Of a stretch of 40,218 nt of DNA, positions 7,987-18,591 are shown in pieces (position 1 is the first letter of the stretch; each line of letters starts with the position of its first letter). The DNA is from Nanobdellota archaeon (GTDB taxonomy: Archaea; Nanobdellota; Nanobdellia; Pacearchaeales; GW2011-AR1). The notes under the pieces are model-generated. The model did no database searches and had not been told where the DNA came from. It saw nothing but the letters and a program-made list of their open reading frames with translations. The stretch is taken from NCBI GenBank assembly GCA_024654505.1, contig JANLHN010000012.1, positions 1-40,218 of the forward strand. Reading direction: 5' to 3'. A program made the translations under genes and the position numbers.

Positions 7987-9351
7987 ATGGCTTTAAGAGA
8001 CCTTTTCCATTATCTCCCTGAAGTTAGGGGACCAACTGAAAAGAAAGTTAGTTTTGGTGTTAAGTTTAAGTGGACCCTTATAATTGTCATTGCCTACTTT
8101 ATTTTATCTAATATTTCTCTTTTTGGTATGAGTGAGAGTTCTCTTTCTAGGTTTGAATATTTAGCTATCTTGCTTGGAACTTCCTTTGGTTCTTTAATTT
8201 CTTTAGGTATTGGTCCAATTGTTATGTCGTCTATTATTCTGCAGTTACTTCAAGGTGCGGGCATATTAAATATAGACACAAATACTCCTGAAGGGAAAAA
8301 GTTTTTTCAAGGAATGCAAAAACTACTTGCTTTTGCTTTTGTAATCTTTGAAGCGTTGGTTTATGTTTTAATGAAAGGTATACAAGCTGATCCAGGTTTT
8401 ACTGGGATTGTAATTTTTCAATTATGTCTTGGGGGTATATTAATTATATTTATGGATGATGTTATTCAGAAGTGGGGTTTTGGTAGTGGAGTTTCATTAT
8501 TCATTGCGGCAGGTATTGGTTGGAGATTATTTGCACAACTCTTCCAATTCATTGGCCCTCAAGGAGAATTAGAGGCTAGTGGAAAGATTTTGGCGTTAAT
8601 TGCCTCAGTCATATCGGGGGATGGAACTGGAGCTGTTAGAGCAATCGCACCAGTACTTGTTACTGCAGCCCTATTTTTGGTTGTTGTTTTTGCTCAGAGT
8701 CTAAAGGTTGAAATTCCCCTAGCATTTGATAGAATTCGGGGACATTCGGTTAAGTGGCCATTGCAGTTCTTTTATGCAGGAGTCTTGCCCGTAATCTTCG
8801 TTTCTGCCTTGGCTGCGAATATACAGCTATTTGGTTCATTATTACAAAATTGGATTGGAAGTGCAACCTTCTTGGGAGGGTTTTCTGGAGGGCAACCAGT
8901 TTCGGGTCTCGCTTATTGGATTAATTCAACACCTGTCTTAGAAACAATTGTAACTGGGAGTTTTAGGTGGGTTTATGCAGTTCAAGCCTTCTTTCATATT
9001 TTATTCTATACATTCTTTTCGATTATCTTCGCATGGTTCTGGGTTAGTACATCTCAAATGGACGCAAGAAGCCAAGCAAATAAAATTGTCCATTCTGGCA
9101 TGAGTATGCCAGGTTTTAGAAAGGATGAGCGAGTTCTTGAATCTATACTAAAGCGATATGTTGGACCTCTAACTATTATGGGTGGTGCTGCAATAGGATT
9201 GTTAGCCTCCATTGCAGATTTATTTGGTGCTTTGGTTGGTGGAACGGCTATCCTTCTAGCCATTATGATTATTTATCAATTGTATCAGAATATTGCACAA
9301 CAACATGCCGTCGATATGAACCCGGCATTAAAAGGATTCTTTGGGGCCTAA
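7987..9351 (+). CDS. secY: Protein translocase subunit SecY/Sec61alpha
   Basis: Multi-TM protein after uL15; LGTSFGSLISLGIGPIVMSSIILQLL; FAWFWVSTSQMDARSQANKI. Confidence 0.96.
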   Translation: MALRDLFHYLPEVRGPTEKKVSFGVKFKWTLIIVIAYFILSNISLFGMSESSLSRFEYLAILLGTSFGSLISLGIGPIVMSSIILQLLQGAGILNIDTNTPEGKKFFQGMQKLLAFAFVIFEALVYVLMKGIQADPGFTGIVIFQLCLGGILIIFMDDVIQKWGFGSGVSLFIAAGIGWRLFAQLFQFIGPQGELEASGKILALIASVISGDGTGAVRAIAPVLVTAALFLVVVFAQSLKVEIPLAFDRIRGHSVKWPLQFFYAGVLPVIFVSALAANIQLFGSLLQNWIGSATFLGGFSGGQPVSGLAYWINSTPVLETIVTGSFRWVYAVQAFFHILFYTFFSIIFAWFWVSTSQMDARSQANKIVHSGMSMPGFRKDERVLESILKRYVGPLTIMGGAAIGLLASIADLFGALVGGTAILLAIMIIYQLYQNIAQQHAVDMNPALKGFFGA

Positions 9352-9395
9352 TCCTTTTTAATCACCTTTAAAAAGGAAGTTATTCTAAATGAAAT

Positions 9396-9794
9396 ATGAT
9401 ATTAGTAGAGTTGATGAAGGCAAATCCTAAAATTTCTTTACTTATCGTATCTGTTCTTGTTACCCTTATCTCGACGCTTGCTCATAAATGGTTAACAAAT
9501 CAGGCTCATCTAAAAAGTTTAAAAGAAAGACAAAAGGAAATTCAGAAAGAGTTAAAGGGATGTAAAGACACGGATGTTATGAAAGAGTTGAATGCAGAGA
9601 TGTTGAAAATTACCGGCCTAATGTTTAAATCAAGTTTTAAACCCATGTTTATTACAATTATTCCTTTCCTAATTTTATTTGCTTGGCTGAGAGGAATTTA
9701 CCAACCTTTAATGGGAAGTGGTTGGATTTGGTATTATATTGGATTTAGTGTTGTTTCTAGTATTTTTCTAAGAAAGATATTTAAGGTGGTTTAA
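9396..9794 (+). CDS. DUF106 / EMC3-like membrane protein (YidC/Oxa1 superfamily)
   Basis: TM, charged coiled segment, two TMs; located directly after secY. Confidence 0.75.
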   Translation: MILVELMKANPKISLLIVSVLVTLISTLAHKWLTNQAHLKSLKERQKEIQKELKGCKDTDVMKELNAEMLKITGLMFKSSFKPMFITIIPFLILFAWLRGIYQPLMGSGWIWYYIGFSVVSSIFLRKIFKVV

Positions 9795-9819
9795 TCAAAT
9801 TTATTATGGAAGATAACCC

Positions 9820-10158
9820 TTGAAAGAATGTGGTATTTGTTGTAAATATATTGCAATTGAAATAGATAAACCAGAAGAGAAAAATGATTTTGATTAAATC
9901 AAGTGGTTCTTGATTCATAAAGAGGTTTTGGTTTTTATAGACAATGATGATTCTTGGAATGTTCAGTTTAATACTATCTGTGAAAATTTGAATAAAGGTT
10001 TATGTTCTGTTTATGAGAAAAGACCCCCGATTTGTAGAGAATACTCTCCTTTAGAGTGTGAGAATTTGGGGAAGGGAAAATCTTATAAATTTTTATGGGA
10101 AAATGTTGATGAATTTGAAGAGTGGTTTAAGAAGTCTGAGTATTTAAAATTTGTTTAA
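9820..10158 (+). pseudogene. YkgJ-like CxxCC zinc/iron-chelating family protein interrupted by an in-frame TAA
   Basis: From TTG 9820: LKECGICCKYIAIEIDKPEEKNDFD*IKWFLIHKEVLVFID...CSVYEKRPPICREYSPLECE. TAA at 9895-9897; the nearest ATG (9807) is in another frame. Confidence 0.65.
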
Positions 10159-10978
10159 GGTTTTCTTTGGCTTCTTTAACAAATTGTTTTGGAGATAAGA
10201 TTCCCAACTCAGATATAATTCCTGAGAGAAGTTTTATCTTTGTTTTATCAAATGAGGGATTGATAATTTCTATATTCTTGTTATATTGGTTCCAAACTTC
10301 GCGGCTTGGCCTCATCTCTAGTTTTACTTTTTTTGTGAATTTTAATGAAACTCCGCAAGAATATCGGGGAATCTTATGAAACTTGGCTAAATCGACCAAA
10401 TTAGAGGTTCCAATTTTATTTACTATATATTTTCTTGTAAAGGCATCTGCTCCAAATAAAAACAAATCGCACTTGACTAGTGCTGCTTCTGCATTTAAAT
10501 CGGGGCTGAGAAATACCTTTATACCTGCTTTTGACAAATCTTTAGCAGTCATACGACCTTGAAGTAGGGGTTCAACTTCGGTAGTATAAACAACAAAATT
10601 CTTTTTTCTTTTTTTCTTTGCGTATTTTAAAATGTCTATTACTGATGACGAATGACAATGCACATAGATATTCATATTGTTTTTGATTAAAGCTGCCCCC
10701 TTTATTACTATTGTTTCGTGTGCCTTTTTTAATTCGTTTAAGAATTTTCTAGCAACTTTTTCCTTGTTTTTTGATTTTCTTAACAAATAAATTGCGTTTT
10801 GAAGAAGAGGTTCTGTAGGCCTTGCAGATAATATTTTTTTTATAGATTTTTTATCAGGTTGTAATGCGTAGGCCTTTATTCCTGCCCTTGCAATATTTTC
10901 TGCCCCTTGGATTTTTACTGATTTTATATCTCTAATAATCCTCTCAAAGCTAAAAGACTCTTTCACTCCTTTTTTCAT
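10127..10978 (-). CDS. eIF2B-alpha/ribose-1,5-bisphosphate isomerase family protein
   Basis: NMNIYVHCHSSSVIDILKYAKKKRKKNFVVYTTEVEPLLQGRMTAKDLSKAGI and DLFLFGADAF. Confidence 0.85.
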   Translation of the reverse strand: MKKGVKESFSFERIIRDIKSVKIQGAENIARAGIKAYALQPDKKSIKKILSARPTEPLLQNAIYLLRKSKNKEKVARKFLNELKKAHETIVIKGAALIKNNMNIYVHCHSSSVIDILKYAKKKRKKNFVVYTTEVEPLLQGRMTAKDLSKAGIKVFLSPDLNAEAALVKCDLFLFGADAFTRKYIVNKIGTSNLVDLAKFHKIPRYSCGVSLKFTKKVKLEMRPSREVWNQYNKNIEIINPSFDKTKIKLLSGIISELGILSPKQFVKEAKENLKQILNTQTS

Positions 10979-10998
10979 AAATAATCTTAGTTAGGGGG

Positions 10999-11008
10999 AT
11001 ATAAAAAA
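10999..11008 (-). promoter_or_regulatory. TATA box for the eIF2B-like gene
   Basis: Plus-strand gatataaaaa ~25 nt from start codon at 10978. Confidence 0.5.
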
Positions 11009-11111
11009 CTTCGTTTAGAGAAAGTTTAAATATAATGTTCTAGATAAATCATAGAGATGAGAAAATGAAAACAAATTATAGGTTTTCGTTCGTTCCTCTG
11101 GAGATTTAAAA

Positions 11112-11969
11112 ATGATTGAAATGTTGATAAGACCAAGAAGGGCAGAAAGAAGGCCTTGGGAAATGTTTTTTGTGGGATTATTCTATGCCTCTGTTTCTTT
11201 TCTTTTGGTCTCTTTGGTCTTTGGGAAAGATTCTATATTAAAACAGGGCTCTGGTATGCTTATAGTAATTTTTACAGTTATTTGTTGTTTACCTTTCATG
11301 TATTATATTATTAAACTTGAGGAGAGGAAAGATGTAGAAATTAATGAGTCTGGGAAGTTGATAAAGGAACATTATAGGGCTATTAGTGCATTGATGTGGT
11401 TGTTTTTTGGATTTGTTGTAGCATTTTCCTTTTGGTATATTGTAATGCCAGATTATGCTGGTCAAAGTTTTAATTTTCAAATAAAAACTTTTTGTGCAAT
11501 TAATAGCGCGACCAATTATGATTACTGTCTAGAAGAACATGGGGTTGTCCCTCTTGTAACAGGGGGAGCGACTAGTGGGACTGCAGTTATGGGGATATTT
11601 GCAAATAATATTTATGTTTTGATCTTTACTATTTTATTCTCTTTAGCGCTGGGTGCAGGGGCAATTTTTATCCTCGTTTGGAATGCGACGGTGATCTCTG
11701 CGGCAATAGGAATTTTTGCCAAGGAAAGTTTGAGTGGTTTGCCCATAGGTATTTTGAGATACATCATTCATGGTATTCCTGAAATTGGTGCCTATTTTGT
11801 AGGGGCTTTAGCAGGAGGAATAGTTTCTGTTGCTGTTATACGAAAGGATCTTCGAGGAGAAGGTTTATGGAGAATTTTGCAAGATGCCTTATTTATGATT
11901 ATTATAGCTATTATGATTCTTATTGTTGCTGCGTTAATGGAAGTTTACCTTACTCCATTGTTCTTTTAG
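11112..11969 (+). CDS. Stage II sporulation protein M (SpoIIM/DUF95)-like membrane protein
   Basis: Multi-TM; IFANNIYVLIFTILFSLALGAGAIFILVWNATVISAAIG...HGIPEIGAYFVGALAGG. Confidence 0.8.
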   Translation: MIEMLIRPRRAERRPWEMFFVGLFYASVSFLLVSLVFGKDSILKQGSGMLIVIFTVICCLPFMYYIIKLEERKDVEINESGKLIKEHYRAISALMWLFFGFVVAFSFWYIVMPDYAGQSFNFQIKTFCAINSATNYDYCLEEHGVVPLVTGGATSGTAVMGIFANNIYVLIFTILFSLALGAGAIFILVWNATVISAAIGIFAKESLSGLPIGILRYIIHGIPEIGAYFVGALAGGIVSVAVIRKDLRGEGLWRILQDALFMIIIAIMILIVAALMEVYLTPLFF

Positions 11970-12118
11970 ATAACCTTCCTGGAACCCAAATTTCTAAAGA
12001 AATTGTTTAATAGAAGTTTACCTTCCTTTTTTGTTTTATTTATTTTGTTAATATTCAGTACTGATAAGGAGTTAATTTTACAGGGAAACTTTTTAAGAGG
12101 TCTTTTGTAGATTAATAT

Positions 12119-13111
12119 ATGAACTATTTGCTATTAATCTCAATTTTAATCAGTTTCTTTTTAACTGTGTTTATCTTGCCCAAGTGGATTCAACAATGTC
12201 GTAAAATTGGACTTTTGTGGGAAGATATGAACAAGGTTGGACATCCTCGGACAGTGGCCTCCTCTGGAGGAATTGTAGTGGTGATGGCCTTTATCTTAGG
12301 AGTTTTATCTTATGTTGCATTAAAGACTTTTATCTTTGGAGGACTAACTGGTTCATTGGAAATCTTTTCTCTTTTGAGTGTTGTATTAATATTGGGTATT
12401 GTGGGGTTAACGGATGATTTATTAGGGTGGAAGAGAGAAGGATTACCAACAAGGTTTAGACTTCTCTTAGCTTTTATGGCCTCTATTCCTTTGGTAGTGA
12501 TTAATGCTGGAACACCCTCTATGGTTCTTCCTTTTTGGGGTTCTGTTAATCTTGGGCTTCTTTATCCACTAATACTAGTTCCTATAGGTGTTGCCGGAGC
12601 CACTACGACTTTTAATTTTCTTGCAGGATTTAATGGTCTTGAGGCTGGACAGGGAATTTTGATTGTTTCTTTCTTGTCTTTCGTTGCTTATGTTACAGGT
12701 TCTCCTTGGTTAGCTATTGTTGGACTTTGTATGGTGGCCTCTTTAATTGGATTTTATGTATATAATCGGTTTCCTGCAAAAGTTTTTCCAGGAGATATTT
12801 TGACTTACTCTGTTGGAGCTTTAATTGCTGGAATGGCAATTATAGGTAATTTTGAAAGGATTGCTATTGTTGTTTTTATCCCATATATATTAGAAGTAAT
12901 TTTAAAAGTAAGAGGAAAATTGAAAAAACATTCTTTTGGAGTTCCGTTAAATAATGGGACACTCGGTTTACCCTATGATAAAATATACGGTTTGGAACAC
13001 CTAGCAATATATCTCTTGAATAAATTTGGAAGAGCTACAGAAAGAAAGGTAACCTACCTTATTTTTGCGTTCCAGGTGTTGTTTATTTTGATAGGGTTAT
13101 TGATGTTATAA
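12119..13111 (+). CDS. Polyprenyl-phosphate GlcNAc-1-phosphate transferase family (GPT/AglH-like)
   Basis: HPRTVASSGGIVVV, LTDDLLGWK, NFLAGFNGLEAGQG, KVFPGDILTYSVGA. Confidence 0.88.
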   Translation: MNYLLLISILISFFLTVFILPKWIQQCRKIGLLWEDMNKVGHPRTVASSGGIVVVMAFILGVLSYVALKTFIFGGLTGSLEIFSLLSVVLILGIVGLTDDLLGWKREGLPTRFRLLLAFMASIPLVVINAGTPSMVLPFWGSVNLGLLYPLILVPIGVAGATTTFNFLAGFNGLEAGQGILIVSFLSFVAYVTGSPWLAIVGLCMVASLIGFYVYNRFPAKVFPGDILTYSVGALIAGMAIIGNFERIAIVVFIPYILEVILKVRGKLKKHSFGVPLNNGTLGLPYDKIYGLEHLAIYLLNKFGRATERKVTYLIFAFQVLFILIGLLML

Positions 13112-13155
13112 TTCCCTTCAACAAGTTTTTTAAATGAGTCAATACATAAATCTCT

Positions 13156-15807
13156 ATGGAAAAAAATGAAATTGTTGGTATCTTAAAAGATAAAAGAATT
13201 CAGTGGGGAATAGTTATAGTCTTGCTGTTGATTGCCTTGTTCTGGAGTTCTTCTATTAGACTTTCAAATTGGGATTTGTTAACTGACCAGACTACTGGGG
13301 AAAAAATTCCCATAGCATTAGACCCTTTTTACTTTTTAAGAGTTAGTGAAACGATTATAAAAAATGGTGGGTCTTTACCAAGTACAGATGTCATGAGGTA
13401 TCCTGCTGCGAATGTGGAATTCAGCCCAGAAATTTTATCAAAAACTATTGTTTTGTTATTTAATGTTGCTAATATCTTTGGAGAATATAGTATCCAAGAG
13501 GTAGATATCTTTTCGCCAGTTGCCTTTTATTTTGTTGGTTTGATTTTTTTCTTTTTTTTAGTTTATACCCTTACTAAATCAAAATCTTCTTCTTTAATCA
13601 GTAGTGTTTTTCTTGCATTTATCCCCTCCTATCTTTATAGGACCCTGGCAGGTTTTTCTGATCATGATTCTATTGGTACTATGTCTTTCTTTATTGCGGC
13701 CCTAGCATTTATATTAACATTGAGTTATATAGAAAAAAATAAGGGAATAAAATCTGCTGGTTTGTGTGGCCTCATTGCCGCTTTCTTTTCAACATTTGCT
13801 TTAGTCAGTTGGGGAGGTATTGCAAATTTTGTTTTTATGATTTTCCCATTTAGCTTCTTTATCCTTTGGTTATTCAAAATTAAAAAAGAAAGAGATTTTC
13901 TTGGAAGAGGACTTTTATTTTACTTTATTTGGGTTCTATTCACAGCCTTATTTGGGATTGTTTTTTCTTACAGTCCCCTCAGTATTTTTACTAGATTCTT
14001 TTTAAGTACTAGTGGCCTAATTAGCCTTTTTGTGTTGGGGTATGTCTTTATTGATTATTTAATGATAAAATACCAAAAAAAAATAAAATTTTTGGCTGGA
14101 AAAAATAGAGAGTTATGCAACTTAGTTGTTGTTGTTATTGTTGGAATATTAGGACTAACATTTCTGGGGAAGAATGTCTTTGAAATTCTCTCAGAGATTT
14201 GGATAAAGCTGTTCCACCCTTGGGGTCTTGGGAGAGTGGGTTTAACAGTTGCAGAGAATGCGCAACCTTATCTTCCTGATTGGATTAGTGCTAGTGGGCC
14301 AGTTCTTTTTTGGATATTCTTTGGAGGGATGTTGTTGTTTGGATGGGAGGTAATCTCCAGAATTTCTAGTTTAAAAAGGAAAATTGCTGGAGGGTTTTGT
14401 TGGATTTTGTTATTGTGTAGCCTTCTTTTTAGTAGAATCTCTCCTTCATCAATTATGAATGGGACAAATTTTGTCAGCCAGTTGTTCTATATAGGAGGAC
14501 TGCTAATCTTTGTGGGTTTTTTTATCTGGATTTACTTTAAAGAAGATTTTAGTTTAGATGCAAGGCAAATATTTATTTTTTCTTGGATGCTATTCACTCT
14601 TATTGCATCCAGGGCAGCTATTAGAATGTTTTTTGCAATCACTCCCCTCGTTTGTTTTTTTGCAGGATACGTCTTCTTTAGAATTTTGGTTCATATTAAA
14701 GAAACCAAAGAGGAGACATTAAAAAGAATCTTAATAGTTTTGCTTGTTTTGTTAGTTATTGTTTGTGCTAGCAGAGTCTATTCTTATAAAGAAGTTATAA
14801 CTTCTCAGGCAGCTGGGACCGGGCCATCCGCAAATTATCAGTGGCAAGAAGCTATGTCTTGGGTAAGGGATAACACTCCAGAAAATTCTATATTTATACA
14901 TTGGTGGGATTATGGTTATTGGGTGGAGTATCTGGGCGAAAGACCGGCAGTCACAGATGGGGGCCACGCAATTGGTTATTGGGACCATTTAATTGGGAGG
15001 TACCTTCTAACAACCCAAGACCCTGAAACGGCCTATAGTTTAATGAAGACGTATAATGTTTCCTATTTATTAATTGATCAAACGGACCTTGGGAAGTATG
15101 GAGCCTATAGTAAAATCGGGAGCGACACTATTGGAGAAGACAGGTACTCTGCAATCCCTGTTATGGCCCTAGATCCAAGGCAAACGACAGAAACAGCAAA
15201 CAAGACGATAAGATTCTATCCCGGAGGGATTTTTGTTGATGAGGATATAAGTTATAGTGTTAATGAACAACAAGTTTTTTTGCCCTCACAAAAGTCTGGT
15301 ATGTTGGGTGTCTTTTGGGAAATGGAGAATTCTGGAGGTAGTCAAACAGCTAAACAACCAATTGGAGTTTATTCTTATAATAATAAGAGATATGATATCC
15401 CCATAAGATATGTTTATTTTAATGGGAAAATAGAAGATTTTGGGGGAGGAATTGAAGCGGTTGTGAAGGTAATCCCTTATTTTGATGGGAGCCAATTTGA
15501 TAATTTGGGCGCATTAATTTATCTTTCTCCAAAGGTGTCTAAAGGACTATTTGCCCAAGTATATTTGCTCAATGATATCTTTGGGAATTATAAAGATATT
15601 AAGTTAGTGCATAGTGAGGACGATATTGTGGTAAGTAGTCTTAAAAGCCAGGGGGCTCCCCTTGATGACTTCATCTTTTATCAGGGGTTCAGAGGACCAA
15701 TAAAAATATGGGAAGTTAATTATCCAGAGAATACTCTTGAAAGGGAAGAGTTTCTTAGGACTGACGGCGATTGGGCAGAATTTGATAATTTGGAGTTTGT
15801 GAAGTAA
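13156..15807 (+). CDS. aglB: Oligosaccharyltransferase STT3/AglB family
   Basis: Multi-TM N-terminus plus catalytic HWWDYGYWVEYLGERPAVTDGG. Confidence 0.94.
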   Translation: MEKNEIVGILKDKRIQWGIVIVLLLIALFWSSSIRLSNWDLLTDQTTGEKIPIALDPFYFLRVSETIIKNGGSLPSTDVMRYPAANVEFSPEILSKTIVLLFNVANIFGEYSIQEVDIFSPVAFYFVGLIFFFFLVYTLTKSKSSSLISSVFLAFIPSYLYRTLAGFSDHDSIGTMSFFIAALAFILTLSYIEKNKGIKSAGLCGLIAAFFSTFALVSWGGIANFVFMIFPFSFFILWLFKIKKERDFLGRGLLFYFIWVLFTALFGIVFSYSPLSIFTRFFLSTSGLISLFVLGYVFIDYLMIKYQKKIKFLAGKNRELCNLVVVVIVGILGLTFLGKNVFEILSEIWIKLFHPWGLGRVGLTVAENAQPYLPDWISASGPVLFWIFFGGMLLFGWEVISRISSLKRKIAGGFCWILLLCSLLFSRISPSSIMNGTNFVSQLFYIGGLLIFVGFFIWIYFKEDFSLDARQIFIFSWMLFTLIASRAAIRMFFAITPLVCFFAGYVFFRILVHIKETKEETLKRILIVLLVLLVIVCASRVYSYKEVITSQAAGTGPSANYQWQEAMSWVRDNTPENSIFIHWWDYGYWVEYLGERPAVTDGGHAIGYWDHLIGRYLLTTQDPETAYSLMKTYNVSYLLIDQTDLGKYGAYSKIGSDTIGEDRYSAIPVMALDPRQTTETANKTIRFYPGGIFVDEDISYSVNEQQVFLPSQKSGMLGVFWEMENSGGSQTAKQPIGVYSYNNKRYDIPIRYVYFNGKIEDFGGGIEAVVKVIPYFDGSQFDNLGALIYLSPKVSKGLFAQVYLLNDIFGNYKDIKLVHSEDDIVVSSLKSQGAPLDDFIFYQGFRGPIKIWEVNYPENTLEREEFLRTDGDWAEFDNLEFVK

Positions 15808-15808
15808 A

Positions 15809-16933
15809 ATGAATTTAAAAGATGTGGCTACGATTGCCATTGTTATTGGAACAAGAGCGGAATTGATTAAAACGTTCCCAGTGATGCTGGAGTTACAGCA
15901 AAGGAAGGTGCCATATTATTTTATTCACACGGGACAGCATAATCTGGGGGGTTTGTGCAAACTCTTTTCGGTCAAGGTTCCCGACGCTATCCTGACTAAT
16001 GAGCCCAAAAAAAGTTCAAAATTTAATTCTAAACAGATTAAGGCGATGTTATGGACTTTTGGGATTATTAAGAGAATTAGAAAAGAATTGAAAGAATTGA
16101 AGAGTTTGAAATATGTTATTTACCATGGAGATACTATGACTACTGCTTCCGCGGCTGTTGCTTCGTCAAAATTTTTAAATCCTTTCAAGAAATATAAAAA
16201 TATCCATCTTGAAGCAGGACTTAGGAGCTGGGATAATATGGAACCATTCCCAGAAGAAATTTCTAGAAGAATTGCTGGAAGATTTTCTGATATTCTTTTT
16301 GCTCCATCTATAGGGGCGGGAGAAAACCTAAGGAGATTAAAAAATAAAAAAGTATTGATTTTTGGAAATACGATTGTGGACTCTGCAGATTACGCTTTAA
16401 ATTTAGCTAAAAAAAGAAAAACTAAACCCTTAAAGGAGGGACGTTTTGCTGTAGTCACAATTCATAGACATGAGAATTTAAAGAATAAAGAAAGAATGAA
16501 AAAGATTATCGAAGTTTTATCGTCTATAAATATTCCTACATATTTCTTTGTGCATGACAATACCTTGAATAAATTAAATGAGTTCGGTTTGTTAAATGAA
16601 CTAAAAAATATAAAAAACTTTTATTTAAAAAGACCTTCTGATTATGTAGAATTTATTTACCAATTGAGTAAATGTTCTTTGGTTGTTTGTGATGGGGGGA
16701 GTATGCAGGAGGAGAGTTTAATCTTTGGAAAGCCTTGTGTTCTCCTTAGGAAATCTACCGAAAGGCCAGAAGGACTGGAAACAAATTTTCAATTTTTATC
16801 AAAATTAGACGTACCTAAAGCAAAAGAGAAAATAGGGGAATATCTATCCAAAGATTTTAAGATTAAAAAATATAAAAACCCCTATGGGGAGAAAGGTTTA
16901 AGTAAAAAGATTGTGGACTTTTTAGTAAAATGA
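15809..16933 (+). CDS. UDP-N-acetylglucosamine 2-epimerase (WecB-like)
   Basis: IGTRAELIKTFPVM, HTGQHN, HLEAGLRS, EEISRRIAG, VTIHRHEN, CDGGSMQEES. Confidence 0.88.
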   Translation: MNLKDVATIAIVIGTRAELIKTFPVMLELQQRKVPYYFIHTGQHNLGGLCKLFSVKVPDAILTNEPKKSSKFNSKQIKAMLWTFGIIKRIRKELKELKSLKYVIYHGDTMTTASAAVASSKFLNPFKKYKNIHLEAGLRSWDNMEPFPEEISRRIAGRFSDILFAPSIGAGENLRRLKNKKVLIFGNTIVDSADYALNLAKKRKTKPLKEGRFAVVTIHRHENLKNKERMKKIIEVLSSINIPTYFFVHDNTLNKLNEFGLLNELKNIKNFYLKRPSDYVEFIYQLSKCSLVVCDGGSMQEESLIFGKPCVLLRKSTERPEGLETNFQFLSKLDVPKAKEKIGEYLSKDFKIKKYKNPYGEKGLSKKIVDFLVK

Positions 16934-17454
16934 AGCTACATTTAGGTTGTGGGAATGATAAGAAAGAAGGGTATCTAAATTGTGATGTTTCTTCAAGAGT
17001 CAATCCAGACAAAATAGTAGACTTAGAAAAAAAGCTTCCTTTTAAAAATGATTCCGTAGAGGAGGTTGTCGCAAATCATGTTTTTGAACATATTAGTAAT
17101 TTTGTCCCTTTAATGCATGAAATCTATAGGGTTTGTATAAATGGTGCTAAAATCAAGATTAAAACGCCTTTTTATTCTGCTTGGGGACAATTTAACGATC
17201 CAACTCATGTAAGATTTTTTTCCCCCTTCACATTTGACTATTTTAAAAAAGGAAATTACTCTCATGAAGTTGGGGTTAAAAATGATATGTTTGGCGTTGA
17301 TAAAGTTAAAATTAATTTTGGAATAGGGAAAACAAAATTATTCAATTTTCTATTTAATCCCCTCTTGAACTTAAGCCATAAATTTTATTGTAGATTTTTT
17401 GCCTGGATTTTTCCAGCAGCAGAAATAGAATATGAATTAAGAGTATTAAAATGA
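16930..17454 (+). CDS. SAM-dependent class I methyltransferase
   Basis: LHLGCGNDKKEGYLNCD...HVFEHI. Confidence 0.8.
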   Translation: MKLHLGCGNDKKEGYLNCDVSSRVNPDKIVDLEKKLPFKNDSVEEVVANHVFEHISNFVPLMHEIYRVCINGAKIKIKTPFYSAWGQFNDPTHVRFFSPFTFDYFKKGNYSHEVGVKNDMFGVDKVKINFGIGKTKLFNFLFNPLLNLSHKFYCRFFAWIFPAAEIEYELRVLK

Positions 17455-18557
17455 ATAAAATAAAAGTTTATATCCAATACCCTTGGAAAGTTTCTGATTC
17501 TCAATATTATAAGTCTATGATTGAGAATCCTCCAAGAGGAATAGAGTACTTACCTAAAGGTCAGAAAGCTGGGATAATTGTAAATAGAAGGAAATTAGCT
17601 GTTGCAAATTTCTTAAAGGGTTGGCCAAGGAAACTTTTAGAGATTTCAAGATTACCCCTACCAAATTCCCATAAAACTTCCTACGAGGGAGATTATGACT
17701 TAATTCATTGTGCTCATTGTTTAAGTAAGGAAAATACAATTAAACCATGGGTTGTGGATCTTGAAGATGCATGGCAGATGTGGATCTCTGGGAGAGATAC
17801 TAAAATAGGAATTGAAAAAGTAAGGAAGATAATAAAAGGGCCAAATTGCAAAAAGATTCTTGCTTGGACTCCTTCTGCTAAAGAAGACATTTTGAAGAGA
17901 TATCCTGAAATTGAGAAAAAGGTAGAAGTAGTTGGTTTTGGCCAGCCCATTCAAAAATTTAAAAAATCAAAAAAAAATAATATTAGACTTCTTTTTATTG
18001 GGAGATATTTCAGGTGGAAGGGAGGGTACCATGCTGTAGAAGCAATGGATAGATTAATTAAAAAATATGATTATGTTGATGCTGTGATCATTTCTAGAAC
18101 ACCAAAAAGTGTATTAAAAAAATATTCTAAAAATAAAAAGATACAATTTTTCGAATTGATGCCCCATAAAGAGATTATAGGAAAGATTTTCCCCTCTTCA
18201 GATATATTAATTTATCCAGGATATAGTGATACTTTTGGGTTTATTTTTCCAGAAGCTCTTTCTTTTGGAATTCCAGTTGTTACTGTGGATGGATTTGCTA
18301 GAAATGATATGATTAAAGATGGAAAAACTGGAAAAATTATTCTTCTTAATAAAAAGATGGGTTCTCAAGAGATGGGTTCAATAAAATCTATTGTGATTGA
18401 TGAACTGGTTCTCGAAACTTCTAAGTTGATTGAAAATGAAAAGTTAAGAACTAAAATGTCTGAAAATTGTTTAGAGGAAGTTGAGAAAGGGGTTTTCTCT
18501 ATTGAGAGAAGAAATAGAAAACTAAAAAGAATTTACGAGGAGATTGTTAAGAGATAA
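17451..18557 (+). CDS. Glycosyltransferase family 4-like (GT-B)
   Basis: LLFIGRYFRWKGGYHAVEAM and PSSDILIYPGYSDTFGFIFPEALSFGIPVV. Confidence 0.85.
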   Translation: MNKIKVYIQYPWKVSDSQYYKSMIENPPRGIEYLPKGQKAGIIVNRRKLAVANFLKGWPRKLLEISRLPLPNSHKTSYEGDYDLIHCAHCLSKENTIKPWVVDLEDAWQMWISGRDTKIGIEKVRKIIKGPNCKKILAWTPSAKEDILKRYPEIEKKVEVVGFGQPIQKFKKSKKNNIRLLFIGRYFRWKGGYHAVEAMDRLIKKYDYVDAVIISRTPKSVLKKYSKNKKIQFFELMPHKEIIGKIFPSSDILIYPGYSDTFGFIFPEALSFGIPVVTVDGFARNDMIKDGKTGKIILLNKKMGSQEMGSIKSIVIDELVLETSKLIENEKLRTKMSENCLEEVEKGVFSIERRNRKLKRIYEEIVKR

Positions 18558-18560
18558 TTA

Positions 18561-18570
18561 AATTTATAAA
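18561..18570 (+). promoter_or_regulatory. TATA box for 18592 CDS
   Basis: AATTTATAAA, centre ~26 nt before ATG 18592. Confidence 0.55.
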
Positions 18571-18591
18571 CAGAGAGTTTATCTAGTTTTT

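Noticed and set aside
9820-10158. In-frame TAA considered as recoding (Pyl/Sec or code change)
   Set aside because: TAA terminates many clear genes here and neither Pyl (UAG) nor Sec (UGA) uses TAA.
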